From Rhodobacteraceae bacterium UBA996 (GTDB taxonomy: Bacteria; Pseudomonadota; Alphaproteobacteria; Rhodobacterales; Rhodobacteraceae), in assembly GCA_002291955.1 (NCBI GenBank), contig DBBA01000054.1, positions 1 to 5,742 on the forward strand: 5,742 nucleotides of DNA. Direction: 5' to 3'. The notes below the pieces were generated by a model, which did no database searches, was not told the origin of the DNA, and saw only the letters and a program-made list of their open reading frames with translations. Within the stretch, counting starts at the first letter, position 1. Each line of letters begins with the position of its first letter. The translations under genes were made by a program, and so were the position numbers. This document shows, in pieces, positions 1 to 5,148 of the stretch.

Positions 1-1
1 G

Positions 2-505
2 GCGGGGGGCGAGGGGTCGCTGGCGGGGGATCTGTGCGCGCTGGCGGCGGCCTGGGGCTGGATGGGCAGCGCGCTGCTGGTGCGGATCACGGCCCTGCGC
101 GAGGTACGGGCGGAAACGCAGCTTCTGTGGCAGGTGGCGGTGTCGGCGGTGGTGCTGGTGGCGCTGGCCCCCCTGTTCGGGCCCCTGATCCGCGACCTGC
201 AGCCCCTGCATCTGGCGGGGCTGGCGTTCCAGGGGATCGTGGTGGTCGCGGGGGGCTTCGTGTTCTGGCTGTGGCTTCTGGCGCGATACCCGGCGTCGGG
301 CGTGGCATCGTTTTCCTTCCTGACGCCGGTGTTCGCCCTGTTCCTTGGCTGGGCACTGCTGGGCGAAACCGTGGGACCGGTGATCCTGGCCTGTGCCGGG
401 CTGGTGGCGGTGGGGCTGGTGCTGATCAACAGCCCCGGCCGGGCCGCTCAGGTGCCGCAGAACGTGGCGGGCACCACCTCGTCCGGGAGCGGCGCCAGCC
501 GGTAG
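2..505 (+). CDS. DMT/EamA family permease, C-terminal part (5' truncated by window edge)
   Basis: The reading frame is open from the first bases of the window and gives 167 residues of a membrane protein; the true start lies outside. The fragment corresponds to the second EamA half of a drug/metabolite-type transporter, which normally has two five-helix halves. Five hydrophobic segments can be seen, at about residues 9-28, 41-60, 70-94, 99-120 and 125-143 of the fragment. The fourth carries the typical EamA ending PVFALFLGWALLGE. The last 24 residues are a hydrophilic tail rich in Gly, Ser and Thr. The substrate cannot be inferred; the family exports amino acids, metabolites or drugs across the inner membrane. 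The first ATG in the window (position 62) lies inside the first helix, so it is not the real start. The 3' end overlaps the convergent selO gene by 58 bp, and no separate terminator is visible. Confidence 0.85.
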   Translation, partial: AGGEGSLAGDLCALAAAWGWMGSALLVRITALREVRAETQLLWQVAVSAVVLVALAPLFGPLIRDLQPLHLAGLAFQGIVVVAGGFVFWLWLLARYPASGVASFSFLTPVFALFLGWALLGETVGPVILACAGLVAVGLVLINSPGRAAQVPQNVAGTTSSGSGASR

Positions 506-1887
506 GGCCGCGCATCGAGCACATCGTCGAAGGGCCGGGCGAGGGCTGCGTGCAGCGCGTGGAACGGGGCCATGTCGCCGTCGAGTGCGGCGGCGATCAC
601 TGCCTCGATCCGGTGGGTGCGGGGGATGACGGCGGGGTTGACGGCCGCGATAGCAGCGGCGCGGGTGTCGGGCGTGGCGCCTTCCTGCGCCAGGCGGGCG
701 TGCCAGTCGGCCTCCCACGCGTCGAAGGCGGCGGGATCCAGGAATTCGTCCCGCGCGCCGCCTTCGGCCAGCGCCCGGAAGGTGCGGGTGAAATCCGCCC
801 GGTTCGCGGCCATGCGCGCCAGAAGGTCGCCGATCAGCGCGCCGTGGCCGTCCTGCGGCACGGCCAGCCCCAGCTTGGCGCGGAAGCGCGCCAGCCATTC
901 GGCCTGCACCTGCGGCGCAAAGGCGCGGACGGCGGCGGTCGCGTCCTCGATGGCGCGGTCGCGGTCCGCGCCCATGAGCGGCAGCAGGGCGGAGGCCAGT
1001 TGCGCCAGGTTCCACATGGCGATGTCGGGCTGGCGGGCATAGGCATAGCGGCCCGTCCGGTCGATGGAGGAGAACACCGTGTCGGGGTGATAGACGTCGA
1101 GGAACGCGCAAGGACCGTAGTCGATGGTCTCGCCCGACACCGCCATGTTGTCGGTGTTCATCACGCCGTGGACGAAGCCGACCGCAAGCCATTGCGCGAT
1201 CAGGCGGGCCTGCGCCGCGACCACGGCGCGGAGCAGGGCCATGGCATCGCCCGCATCCGGGTAATGGCGGGCGATGACGTGGTCCGTCAGGGCGCTCAGC
1301 CCCGCGATGTCGCCGCGCGCGGCCAGCGCCTGAAAGGTGCCGACGCGGATGTGGCTGGCGGCCACGCGCGTCAGGACCGCGCCGGGGAGCGGCGCCTCGC
1401 GCAGCACGACCTCGCCGGTGGTGACGGCCGCCAGGGCCCGGGTGGTGGGGATGCCCATCACATGCATCGCCTCGGACACGAGGTATTCGCGCAGGACCGG
1501 CCCCAGCGCCGCGCGCCCGTCGCCCATGCGGGAATAGGGTGTCCGGCCCGCCCCCTTCAGATGGATGTCGCGGCGGCGACCGTGGCGGTCGATCATCTCG
1601 CCCAGAAGGATCGCGCGCCCGTCCCCCAGCTGCGGCACCCAGCCGCCGAACTGGTGCCCGGCATAAAGCTGGGCGAGCGGCGCCGCCCCGTCGGGGACCG
1701 CGTTCCCGGCAAGCATCGCGACTCCGTCGGGCGAGGCCAGCCAGTCCGCATCAAGCCCAAGCTCGGCCGCGAGCGCGCCGTTCAGCGCCAGCAGATGCGG
1801 TGCGCGTACGGGCGTGGGGTCGAGGCGGGTGAACAGGTGCCCGGGCAGGCGGGCATAGCTGTTGTCGAAGGGGATATGTACCGACAT
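448..1887 (-). CDS. selO: Protein adenylyltransferase SelO (YdiU/UPF0061 family)
   Basis: A pseudokinase-fold enzyme of 479 residues, close to the usual bacterial length of about 480. SelO proteins transfer AMP from ATP to Ser, Thr or Tyr of target proteins and are linked to oxidative stress responses (family knowledge). Visible hallmarks are QLYAGHQFGGWVPQLGDGR at 73-91, HLKGAGRTPYSRMGDGR at 109-125, HGVMNTDN at 240-247 and DYGP at 256-259. By alignment from memory with Pseudomonas syringae SelO, K111 and E134 are the ion pair, R174 and R181 bind the flipped nucleotide phosphates, D246 is the base, and N247 and D256 bind metal. The protein ends in Phe-Cys-Gly-Thr; Cys477 (codon TGC) takes the place of the selenocysteine of animal SelO. 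The ATG start is supported by AGGA 7 nt upstream. The gene starts beside an inverted pair of GC palindromes and overlaps the DMT permease gene tail to tail. Confidence 0.96.
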   Translation of the reverse strand: MSVHIPFDNSYARLPGHLFTRLDPTPVRAPHLLALNGALAAELGLDADWLASPDGVAMLAGNAVPDGAAPLAQLYAGHQFGGWVPQLGDGRAILLGEMIDRHGRRRDIHLKGAGRTPYSRMGDGRAALGPVLREYLVSEAMHVMGIPTTRALAAVTTGEVVLREAPLPGAVLTRVAASHIRVGTFQALAARGDIAGLSALTDHVIARHYPDAGDAMALLRAVVAAQARLIAQWLAVGFVHGVMNTDNMAVSGETIDYGPCAFLDVYHPDTVFSSIDRTGRYAYARQPDIAMWNLAQLASALLPLMGADRDRAIEDATAAVRAFAPQVQAEWLARFRAKLGLAVPQDGHGALIGDLLARMAANRADFTRTFRALAEGGARDEFLDPAAFDAWEADWHARLAQEGATPDTRAAAIAAVNPAVIPRTHRIEAVIAAALDGDMAPFHALHAALARPFDDVLDARPYRLAPLPDEVVPATFCGT

Positions 1888-1926
1888 GCCTGCATCCTAG
1901 CGGGGGTCCCGGTCGAGCGGTAGCCT

Positions 1927-1980
1927 GGGGGGCGCTGCCCCCCGCCGCGGCGGGGCCGCGCCTCCCCCCGGGATACTTGG
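1927..1980 (+). repeat. GC-rich double-hairpin palindromic element, copy A
   Basis: Hairpin 1 is 1927-1943, a 7-bp stem GGGGGGC/GCCCCCC with loop GCT. Hairpin 2 is 1946-1960, stem CGCGGC/GCCGCG with loop GGG. The element ends with CCCCCCGGGATACTTGG (1964-1980). The first 17 bases are identical to those of copy C at the right edge. It lies in the leader region of selO, in the opposite orientation to copy B. Possible roles are transcript termination or mRNA end stabilisation; neither is proven by the sequence. Confidence 0.8.
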
Positions 1981-1981
1981 A

Positions 1982-2022
1982 CCACGTCGAAATCGAGGAC
2001 GCAGCCTCCTGCTTCGATGTGG
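1982..2022. repeat. Inverted repeat linking palindromic copies A and B
   Basis: CCACGTCGAA (1982-1991) pairs with TTCGATGTGG (2013-2022) with one mismatch, which is a G-U pair in RNA read from the plus strand. Inside the loop, GAGG (1995-1998) and CCTC (2005-2008) can form a second short stem. Together with copies A and B this makes an approximately symmetric inverted structure of about 150 bp. The homologous arms suggest that each palindromic element carries a longer tail than its hairpin core. Confidence 0.6.
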
Positions 2023-2023
2023 C

Positions 2024-2078
2024 GGAAATATCCTCGGGGGAGCGGCGCCCTGCGCCGCGGGGGGGCAGACAGCCCCCC
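2024..2078 (-). repeat. GC-rich double-hairpin palindromic element, copy B; possible terminator of the nucleoside hydrolase gene
   Basis: Read on the minus strand, hairpin 1 (2060-2078) has stem GGGGGGC/GCCCCCC with a 5-base loop. Hairpin 2 (2042-2058) has stem GCGGCGC/GCGCCGC with a 3-base loop. A CCCCCGAGGATATTTCC tail follows. It begins 8 bases after the stop codon of the nucleoside hydrolase gene and in the same direction, so it would form at the 3' end of that mRNA. There is no U tract directly after a stem, so it is not a classic intrinsic terminator. Compared with copies A and C, the second stem differs in sequence but keeps its pairing. Confidence 0.75.
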
Positions 2079-2086
2079 TCCCCCGC

Positions 2087-3025
2087 CTATAGCCGGGCGA
2101 GCCGCTCGGTCAGGAGCGTGTAGAACCCGCCCGCATCCACGCCGCCCACGAACATCGCGTTGGGGGTGCGGCCCGAGACGTGCCACCAGTCGGCGACGGT
2201 CATGCCCAGGGTGAAGCGCCCCTCGGTCTCGATCTCGACGTTGACGTGCCGCCCGGTGAACAGGCCGGGGGCGAGCAGCCAGGCGATCACGAGGGGGTCG
2301 TGCAGGGGCGCGCCTTCGGAGCCGTATTTCGCCATGTCGAAGCGTTCGAAGAAGTCGGTCCAGCCCGCGACCGCGTGGCCCACGGGGGTGCCAAGGGCGC
2401 GGAACCCCTCGATCCGGGCGCGGGTCGTCAGCGCCTTGTGCGTGACGTCCAGCGGGATCATCGTCAGGGGGATGCCCGCGGCCAGCACCGCCGCCGCGGC
2501 CTCGGGGTCGACGTAGATGTTGAACTCGGCGGCAGGCGTGATGTTGCCGACCTCGAAATACGCGCCGCCCATGGCCACGACCTCGGCGATGCGGGGGGCG
2601 ATGTCGGGGGCGCGCGCCAGCGCAGTGGCGAGGTTCGTCAGCGGCCCGAGGGTACAGACCGTGACCGATCCGGGCGGTTCGCGGCGCAGCGTGTCGATCA
2701 GGAAGTCCACCGCATGGGTGGTCTGCAGGGGCATCACCGGATCGGGCAGGTCGGCGCCGTCGAGGCCCGTCTTGCCGTGGACGTGTTCGGCGGTGACCAG
2801 CGCCCGCGCCATCGGCCGGTCGCAGCCCACGAACACCGGCACGTCCGTCCGCCGCGCCAGTTCGCAGACCACGCGGGCGTTCCGCGACGTCAGCGGCCGC
2901 GGCACGTTGCCCGCGACCGTGGTGATCCCCAGCACCTGAAGCTCGGGCGAGGCGAGCGCGAGCAGGATCGCCACGGCGTCGTCCTGCCCGGGGTCGGTGT
3001 CGATGATGATCTTGCGCGGTGCCAT
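2087..3025 (-). CDS. Nucleoside hydrolase (IunH / inosine-uridine preferring family)
   Basis: The protein has 312 residues, the normal length for this family, which cleaves the N-glycosidic bond of ribonucleosides to free base and ribose in the cytosol. The N-terminal calcium-binding signature is complete: IIIDTDPGQDDA at 6-17, with D11, D15 and D16. Further family marks are HGKTGLDG (83-90), CTLGPLTN (124-131, calcium-ligand Thr region), AMGGAYFEVGN (151-161), AAEFNIYVDPEAA (165-177) and the late HDP (H242, D243), which completes the calcium/ribose site. Base preference cannot be predicted from this alone. The ATG at 3025 follows AGGG with 7-nt spacing. The start is only about 20 bp downstream of the tRNA-Asp terminator and no convincing promoter is visible between them, so read-through from the tRNA promoter is possible. 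Palindromic copy B follows the stop. Confidence 0.94.
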   Translation of the reverse strand: MAPRKIIIDTDPGQDDAVAILLALASPELQVLGITTVAGNVPRPLTSRNARVVCELARRTDVPVFVGCDRPMARALVTAEHVHGKTGLDGADLPDPVMPLQTTHAVDFLIDTLRREPPGSVTVCTLGPLTNLATALARAPDIAPRIAEVVAMGGAYFEVGNITPAAEFNIYVDPEAAAAVLAAGIPLTMIPLDVTHKALTTRARIEGFRALGTPVGHAVAGWTDFFERFDMAKYGSEGAPLHDPLVIAWLLAPGLFTGRHVNVEIETEGRFTLGMTVADWWHVSGRTPNAMFVGGVDAGGFYTLLTERLARL

Positions 3026-3045
3026 CGGGGTTCCCTGCCTGCCTG

Positions 3046-3085
3046 CGAAACGAAAGACCCCGGCACCGTGCGGGGCCGGGGTCTT
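3046..3085 (-). terminator. Rho-independent terminator after tRNA-Asp
   Basis: A perfect 11-bp stem, AAGACCCCGGC (3054-3064) with GCCGGGGTCTT (3075-3085), encloses a 10-base loop. On the minus strand the stem is followed by TTTCGTTTCG, a U-rich tract. It lies 15 bp past the 3' end of the tRNA gene and ends about 20 bp before the start codon of the nucleoside hydrolase gene. Confidence 0.9.
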
Positions 3086-3100
3086 GCGGGAAGGGCAGCG

Positions 3101-3177
3101 TGGCGCGGTGGACGGGGCTCGAACCCGCGACCCCCGGCGTGACAGGCCGGTACTCTAACCGACTGAGCTACCACCGC
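3101..3177 (-). tRNA. tRNA-Asp (anticodon GTC)
   Basis: The minus strand folds into a complete 77-base cloverleaf. The acceptor stem is GCGGTGG/CCACCGC (7 bp). Next come TA at positions 8-9, D stem GCTC/GAGT, anticodon stem CCGGC/GCCGG around loop CTGTCAC (anticodon GTC), variable loop GGGTC, and T arm GCGGG-TTCGAGC-CCCGT. Discriminator G and an encoded CCA end follow. The anticodon loop and variable region match bacterial tRNA-Asp as I recall it from E. coli. It is a single tRNA gene here, with its own promoter and terminator. Confidence 0.97.
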
Positions 3178-3214
3178 GCGTCTGCCCGCCGGGATCGGTT
3201 CCGGCGTGGGGCGC

Positions 3215-3243
3215 GTGATAGGGTGCGGCGCGGGGCGCGTCAA
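3215..3243 (-). promoter_or_regulatory. Sigma-70 type promoter of tRNA-Asp
   Basis: On the minus strand, TTGACG (3243-3238) and TATCAC (3220-3215) are separated by exactly 17 bp. Transcription would start near 3208, about 30 bases before the mature tRNA. The bases after the -10 hexamer are GCGCCCC, a GC-rich discriminator of the kind seen at stringently controlled stable-RNA promoters. The promoter begins about 25 bp after the stop of the upstream aldo/keto reductase gene. Confidence 0.75.
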
Positions 3244-3267
3244 GCGGGGTTTCGTGCGCCCGGGCGG

Positions 3268-4281
3268 CTACAGCCCTGTCTGCCGTTCCATCGCTTCGGG
3301 GTAGCGGTCGCCCGTCACCGGCAGGCCCGCCAGCGCGGTCTCGATGGCCTCGAGGTCGGCTTGCGACAGCGACAGGTCGGCCGCTGCCGTGTTCTCGGCG
3401 ATTCGGGGCAGCCTGGTGGATCCGGGTATCGGGACGATCATCGGCCCCCGCGACAGGACCCAGGCCAGCGCCGCCTGCGCGGGCGTGGCGCCAAGGCGCG
3501 CGGCGACCGAGGTCAGCGCCGCGACGAGGGGGGCATTGGCCGCCCGCGCCTCGGGCGTGAAGCGGGGCAGCTGGCGGCGCAGGTCGTTCGCCGCAAGGTC
3601 GGTCGTGGCGTCCATGCCGCCCGTCAGGTACCCGCGCCCCAGCGGCGAGAACGGGACAAGGGCGATCCCGAGGCGGTCGAGGGTCGGCAGGACGTCGGTT
3701 TCCACCCCGCGGGTCCAGAGCGAGTATTCCGACTGGACGGCGGCCAGGGGCGTAACGGCGTGGGCACGGGCGATGGTGGCGGGGCCGGCCTCGGACAGGC
3801 CCCAGTGCAGCACCTTGCCCGCGGCGATCAGGTCGCCGACGGTGCCGGCCACGTCCTCGATCGGGACGGACGGGTCCACCCGGTGCTGGTAGAGCAGGTC
3901 GATCCGGTCGGTCCGGAGCCGCCGGAGCGAGCCGTCCACCGCGCGGCGGATGCTGTCGGGGCGGCTGTCCACGCCCGCCGCGCGCGAGGTGCCGGTGGGG
4001 GGTTCCGACCCCTCGGGCGGCACCGCGAACCCGAACTTCGTGGCGATCACCACGCGGTCGCGGACGGGGGCCAGCGCCTGGCCCAACAGGTGCTCGTTGG
4101 TCCAGGGACCATAGACCTCGGCCGTGTCGAACAGCGTGACGCCGAGGTCCACGGCACCCTGCAGGACCGGGACCATCGTGGCCGGGTCGGGCGGGGGGCC
4201 GTAGCTGGCCGACATGCCCATGCATCCCAGGCCGATGGCCGAGACGGTGGGGCCGGTCCGGCCGAGGCGGCGGGTCTGCAT
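3268..4281 (-). CDS. Aldo/keto reductase (AKR13-like, NADP-dependent oxidoreductase)
   Basis: The protein has 337 residues forming one complete AKR (alpha/beta)8 barrel, a cytosolic NAD(P)H-dependent carbonyl reductase. It begins MQTRRLGRTGPTVSAIGLGC, the standard N-terminal beta hairpin and first strand of the family. The catalytic tetrad is intact: D52 (FDTAEVYG), Y57, K82 (IATKFGF) and H133 (LLYQHRVD). Cofactor segments are FSPLGRGYL (211-219) and the late IPGSTRLPRIAEN (285-297), which binds the NADP phosphate. Similar proteins are annotated as AKR13 or pyridoxal-reductase-like; the substrate is unknown. The frame stays open to an ATG at 4473, but the extra 64 residues do not resemble AKRs. 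The ATG at 4281 has GAAAGG 7 nt upstream and fits the family start, so I chose it. The gene stands alone, with the tRNA-Asp promoter directly behind it. Confidence 0.93.
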   Translation of the reverse strand: MQTRRLGRTGPTVSAIGLGCMGMSASYGPPPDPATMVPVLQGAVDLGVTLFDTAEVYGPWTNEHLLGQALAPVRDRVVIATKFGFAVPPEGSEPPTGTSRAAGVDSRPDSIRRAVDGSLRRLRTDRIDLLYQHRVDPSVPIEDVAGTVGDLIAAGKVLHWGLSEAGPATIARAHAVTPLAAVQSEYSLWTRGVETDVLPTLDRLGIALVPFSPLGRGYLTGGMDATTDLAANDLRRQLPRFTPEARAANAPLVAALTSVAARLGATPAQAALAWVLSRGPMIVPIPGSTRLPRIAENTAAADLSLSQADLEAIETALAGLPVTGDRYPEAMERQTGL

Positions 4282-4288
4282 GGCGGAG

Positions 4289-4294
4289 CCTTTC
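4289..4294 (-). promoter_or_regulatory. Ribosome binding site that decides the aldo/keto reductase start
   Basis: GAAAGG on the minus strand lies 7 nt before the ATG at 4281. It supports this internal start over the longer frame starting at 4473. The 18 bases from CGAAAGGC through the start codon nearly match the leader of the PIN gene at 4986. Confidence 0.6.
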
Positions 4295-4527
4295 GTGCGG
4301 GGATGCGCCGCGCGAGGGTAGCGGAGGGTCCGGGAGCACGGAAGGGGTGGTTCGCGCCCCTGCGCATGAACGCGCAAGGCGCCCGGATCGCAGGACAGGG
4401 TCTGCGCAGGCTCGCGCGTTGGGAGGCGATGTGGGCGAGTCCGGCCGTGGGCGGACATTGTCGGCAGCAACACCTTGGCCGCGACCAGAGTGATGGTGTT
4501 GGCGGCGGACAGCGCGGGTGCAGCGGG

Positions 4528-4547
4528 GTCCCCGCCTGGGCGGGGAC
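4528..4547. repeat. REP-like GC palindrome
   Basis: GTCCCCGCC and GGCGGGGAC form a perfect 9-bp inverted repeat with only TG between, extended on the right by GACATGG. Its plus-strand translation contains VPAWAGTT, a string I recall from spurious ORFs over dispersed palindromic repeats in proteobacteria. It lies 31 bp past the stop of the PIN gene, so it could also shape the 3' end of that mRNA. Only one copy is visible in this window. Confidence 0.55.
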
Positions 4548-4578
4548 GACATGGACGGGGACGTGTCCGGGCGAGACC

Positions 4579-4986
4579 CTAGACCGGAGGCACGGACATC
4601 ATCTGGTCCCAGGACGCGACGGGCACGAGAGTCCGGGCGGCCTCGGCCAGGCTCAGGTCGAGCGTCACCAGCGCGTCGGCCTGCAGGCGGGTCAGCGCCA
4701 CGTATTCGGCGGCGAAGGTGTCGTTCCAGCCGAGCCGTTCGGCCACGTCCCAGGCGGCGGCCTGCAGGACACGGTCGCCGAGCAGGCGGATGTTCAGCGC
4801 GCGCATGTGGTCAAGCTGCGCGCGGGCCTCGGTCCGGTCGATCTGCCCGCGGCGGGCCTGCGCGTAGAGATAGGCCACGGCCTGCGAGCGCAGGAGCGCG
4901 GGTGCGACCAGACGGGTGCCGGGCGCAGGCGTCGCGCGATCCCGGAAGAGACGGAGCGCGGCATCGAGGGCGATGACGTAGCGCAT
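4579..4986 (-). CDS. Probable PIN-domain protein (VapC-like), degenerate acidic site
   Basis: A 135-residue protein whose ends fit a PIN nuclease fold: an N-terminal strand with D8 (YVIALDAAL) and a C-terminal LGWNDTFAAEYVALTRLQADALVTLD (84-110), matching the helix-then-LvT.D pattern of VapC proteins. VapC toxins are Mg-dependent RNases. The middle has LLRSQAVAYLY (31-41), where canonical VapC has an acidic residue near Q35, and IRLLGDRVLQ (66-75). At position 92 an Ala stands where related proteins usually have Asp (DTyDAeYvAL). D8, D89, E94 and D110 remain, so activity is uncertain. The ATG at 4986 follows GAAAGG with 7-nt spacing. No antitoxin gene lies upstream; the preceding gene on this strand is the SUKH-like one. 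The frame is open upstream to the TGA of that gene. Function as a toxin is inference only. Confidence 0.6.
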   Translation of the reverse strand: MRYVIALDAALRLFRDRATPAPGTRLVAPALLRSQAVAYLYAQARRGQIDRTEARAQLDHMRALNIRLLGDRVLQAAAWDVAERLGWNDTFAAEYVALTRLQADALVTLDLSLAEAARTLVPVASWDQMMSVPPV

Positions 4987-4993
4987 GGCAGGG

Positions 4994-4999
4994 CCTTTC
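4994..4999 (-). promoter_or_regulatory. Ribosome binding site of the PIN gene
   Basis: GAAAGG on the minus strand sits 7 nt before the ATG at 4986. It supports independent initiation here, which matters because the frame continues open upstream through a proline-coding stretch to the end of the previous gene. Confidence 0.55.
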
Positions 5000-5005
5000 G
5001 ACGGC

Positions 5006-5077
5006 GGTGCGGGCGGCGGCTCGTTCGGTGGCGCGGGCAGCGGCTCGGGCGGGGGCGCGGGTGGCGGCGCGGGTGGC
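5006..5077. repeat. 12-bp GC-rich tandem repeat, six units
   Basis: Six head-to-tail 12-base units fill 72 bp without gaps. Units 5 and 6 are both GGCGCGGGTGGC; unit 1 is GGTGCGGGCGGC, unit 3 GGCGCGGGCAGC, unit 4 GGCTCGGGCGGG, and unit 2 (GGCTCGTTCGGT) is the most diverged. A period of 12 keeps any frame. Read on the minus strand in the frame of the PIN gene it gives proline-rich four-residue units (PPPA, PPPE, PLPA, PPNE). Read on the plus strand it gives Gly-Ala/Ser units. It lies between the SUKH-like and PIN genes, where a promoter or leader would be expected. Confidence 0.75.
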
Positions 5078-5148
5078 GGGGACCGCAGGCGCAGACTATC
5101 CTGCGGCCGTGCGGCGGGAAAGCCGGATGGGCCGGCGCGCGGGCCGGA

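Larger units (their letters stand above)
4282..4578. other. Non-coding stretch between the PIN and aldo/keto reductase genes
   Basis: No frame here gives a recognisable protein. The stretch holds the aldo/keto reductase leader, a REP-like palindrome (4528-4547) and a spaced inverted repeat, CAACACC (4468-4474) with GGTGTTG (4495-4501). The aldo/keto reductase promoter should lie here, but I see no -35/-10 pair that I would defend; a weak TACCCT lies at about 4315-4320 on the minus strand. No divergent regulator gene is present. Confidence 0.5.

Noticed and set aside
448..459. Selenocysteine in SelO
   Set aside because: The residue aligned with animal Sec is encoded by TGC (Cys), followed by two sense codons and then TGA as the true stop; no SECIS-like element is needed or seen.
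34..1923. 629-codon open frame on the plus strand
   Set aside because: It runs antisense to most of selO, where the minus strand has an intact, clearly homologous protein. Its translation is Gly/Arg/Ala-rich with no family pattern, as expected for a high-GC shadow frame.
1927..2078. Insertion-sequence remnant or miniature transposon between the two inverted palindromes
   Set aside because: There is no transposase fragment and no evident target-site duplication, and a third copy stands alone at 5681, which fits a dispersed palindromic element better.
2180..3142. 320-codon plus-strand frame opposite the nucleoside hydrolase
   Set aside because: It is antisense to a well-conserved enzyme, and the translation is charged and repetitive with no recognisable domain.
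3101..3177. tRNA-Asp as an integration (att) site for a mobile element
   Set aside because: I found no integrase gene and no repeat of the tRNA 3' end elsewhere in the window, and both flanks are ordinary metabolic genes.
4282..4473. 64-residue N-terminal extension of the aldo/keto reductase
   Set aside because: The extension has no AKR similarity and no leader-peptide pattern, whereas the ATG at 4281 has a well-placed Shine-Dalgarno sequence and begins with the family's normal N-terminus.
3155..4552. 465-codon minus-strand frame over the aldo/keto reductase gene
   Set aside because: It overlaps the aldo/keto reductase gene in another frame, is Pro/Arg-rich and runs into the tRNA gene.
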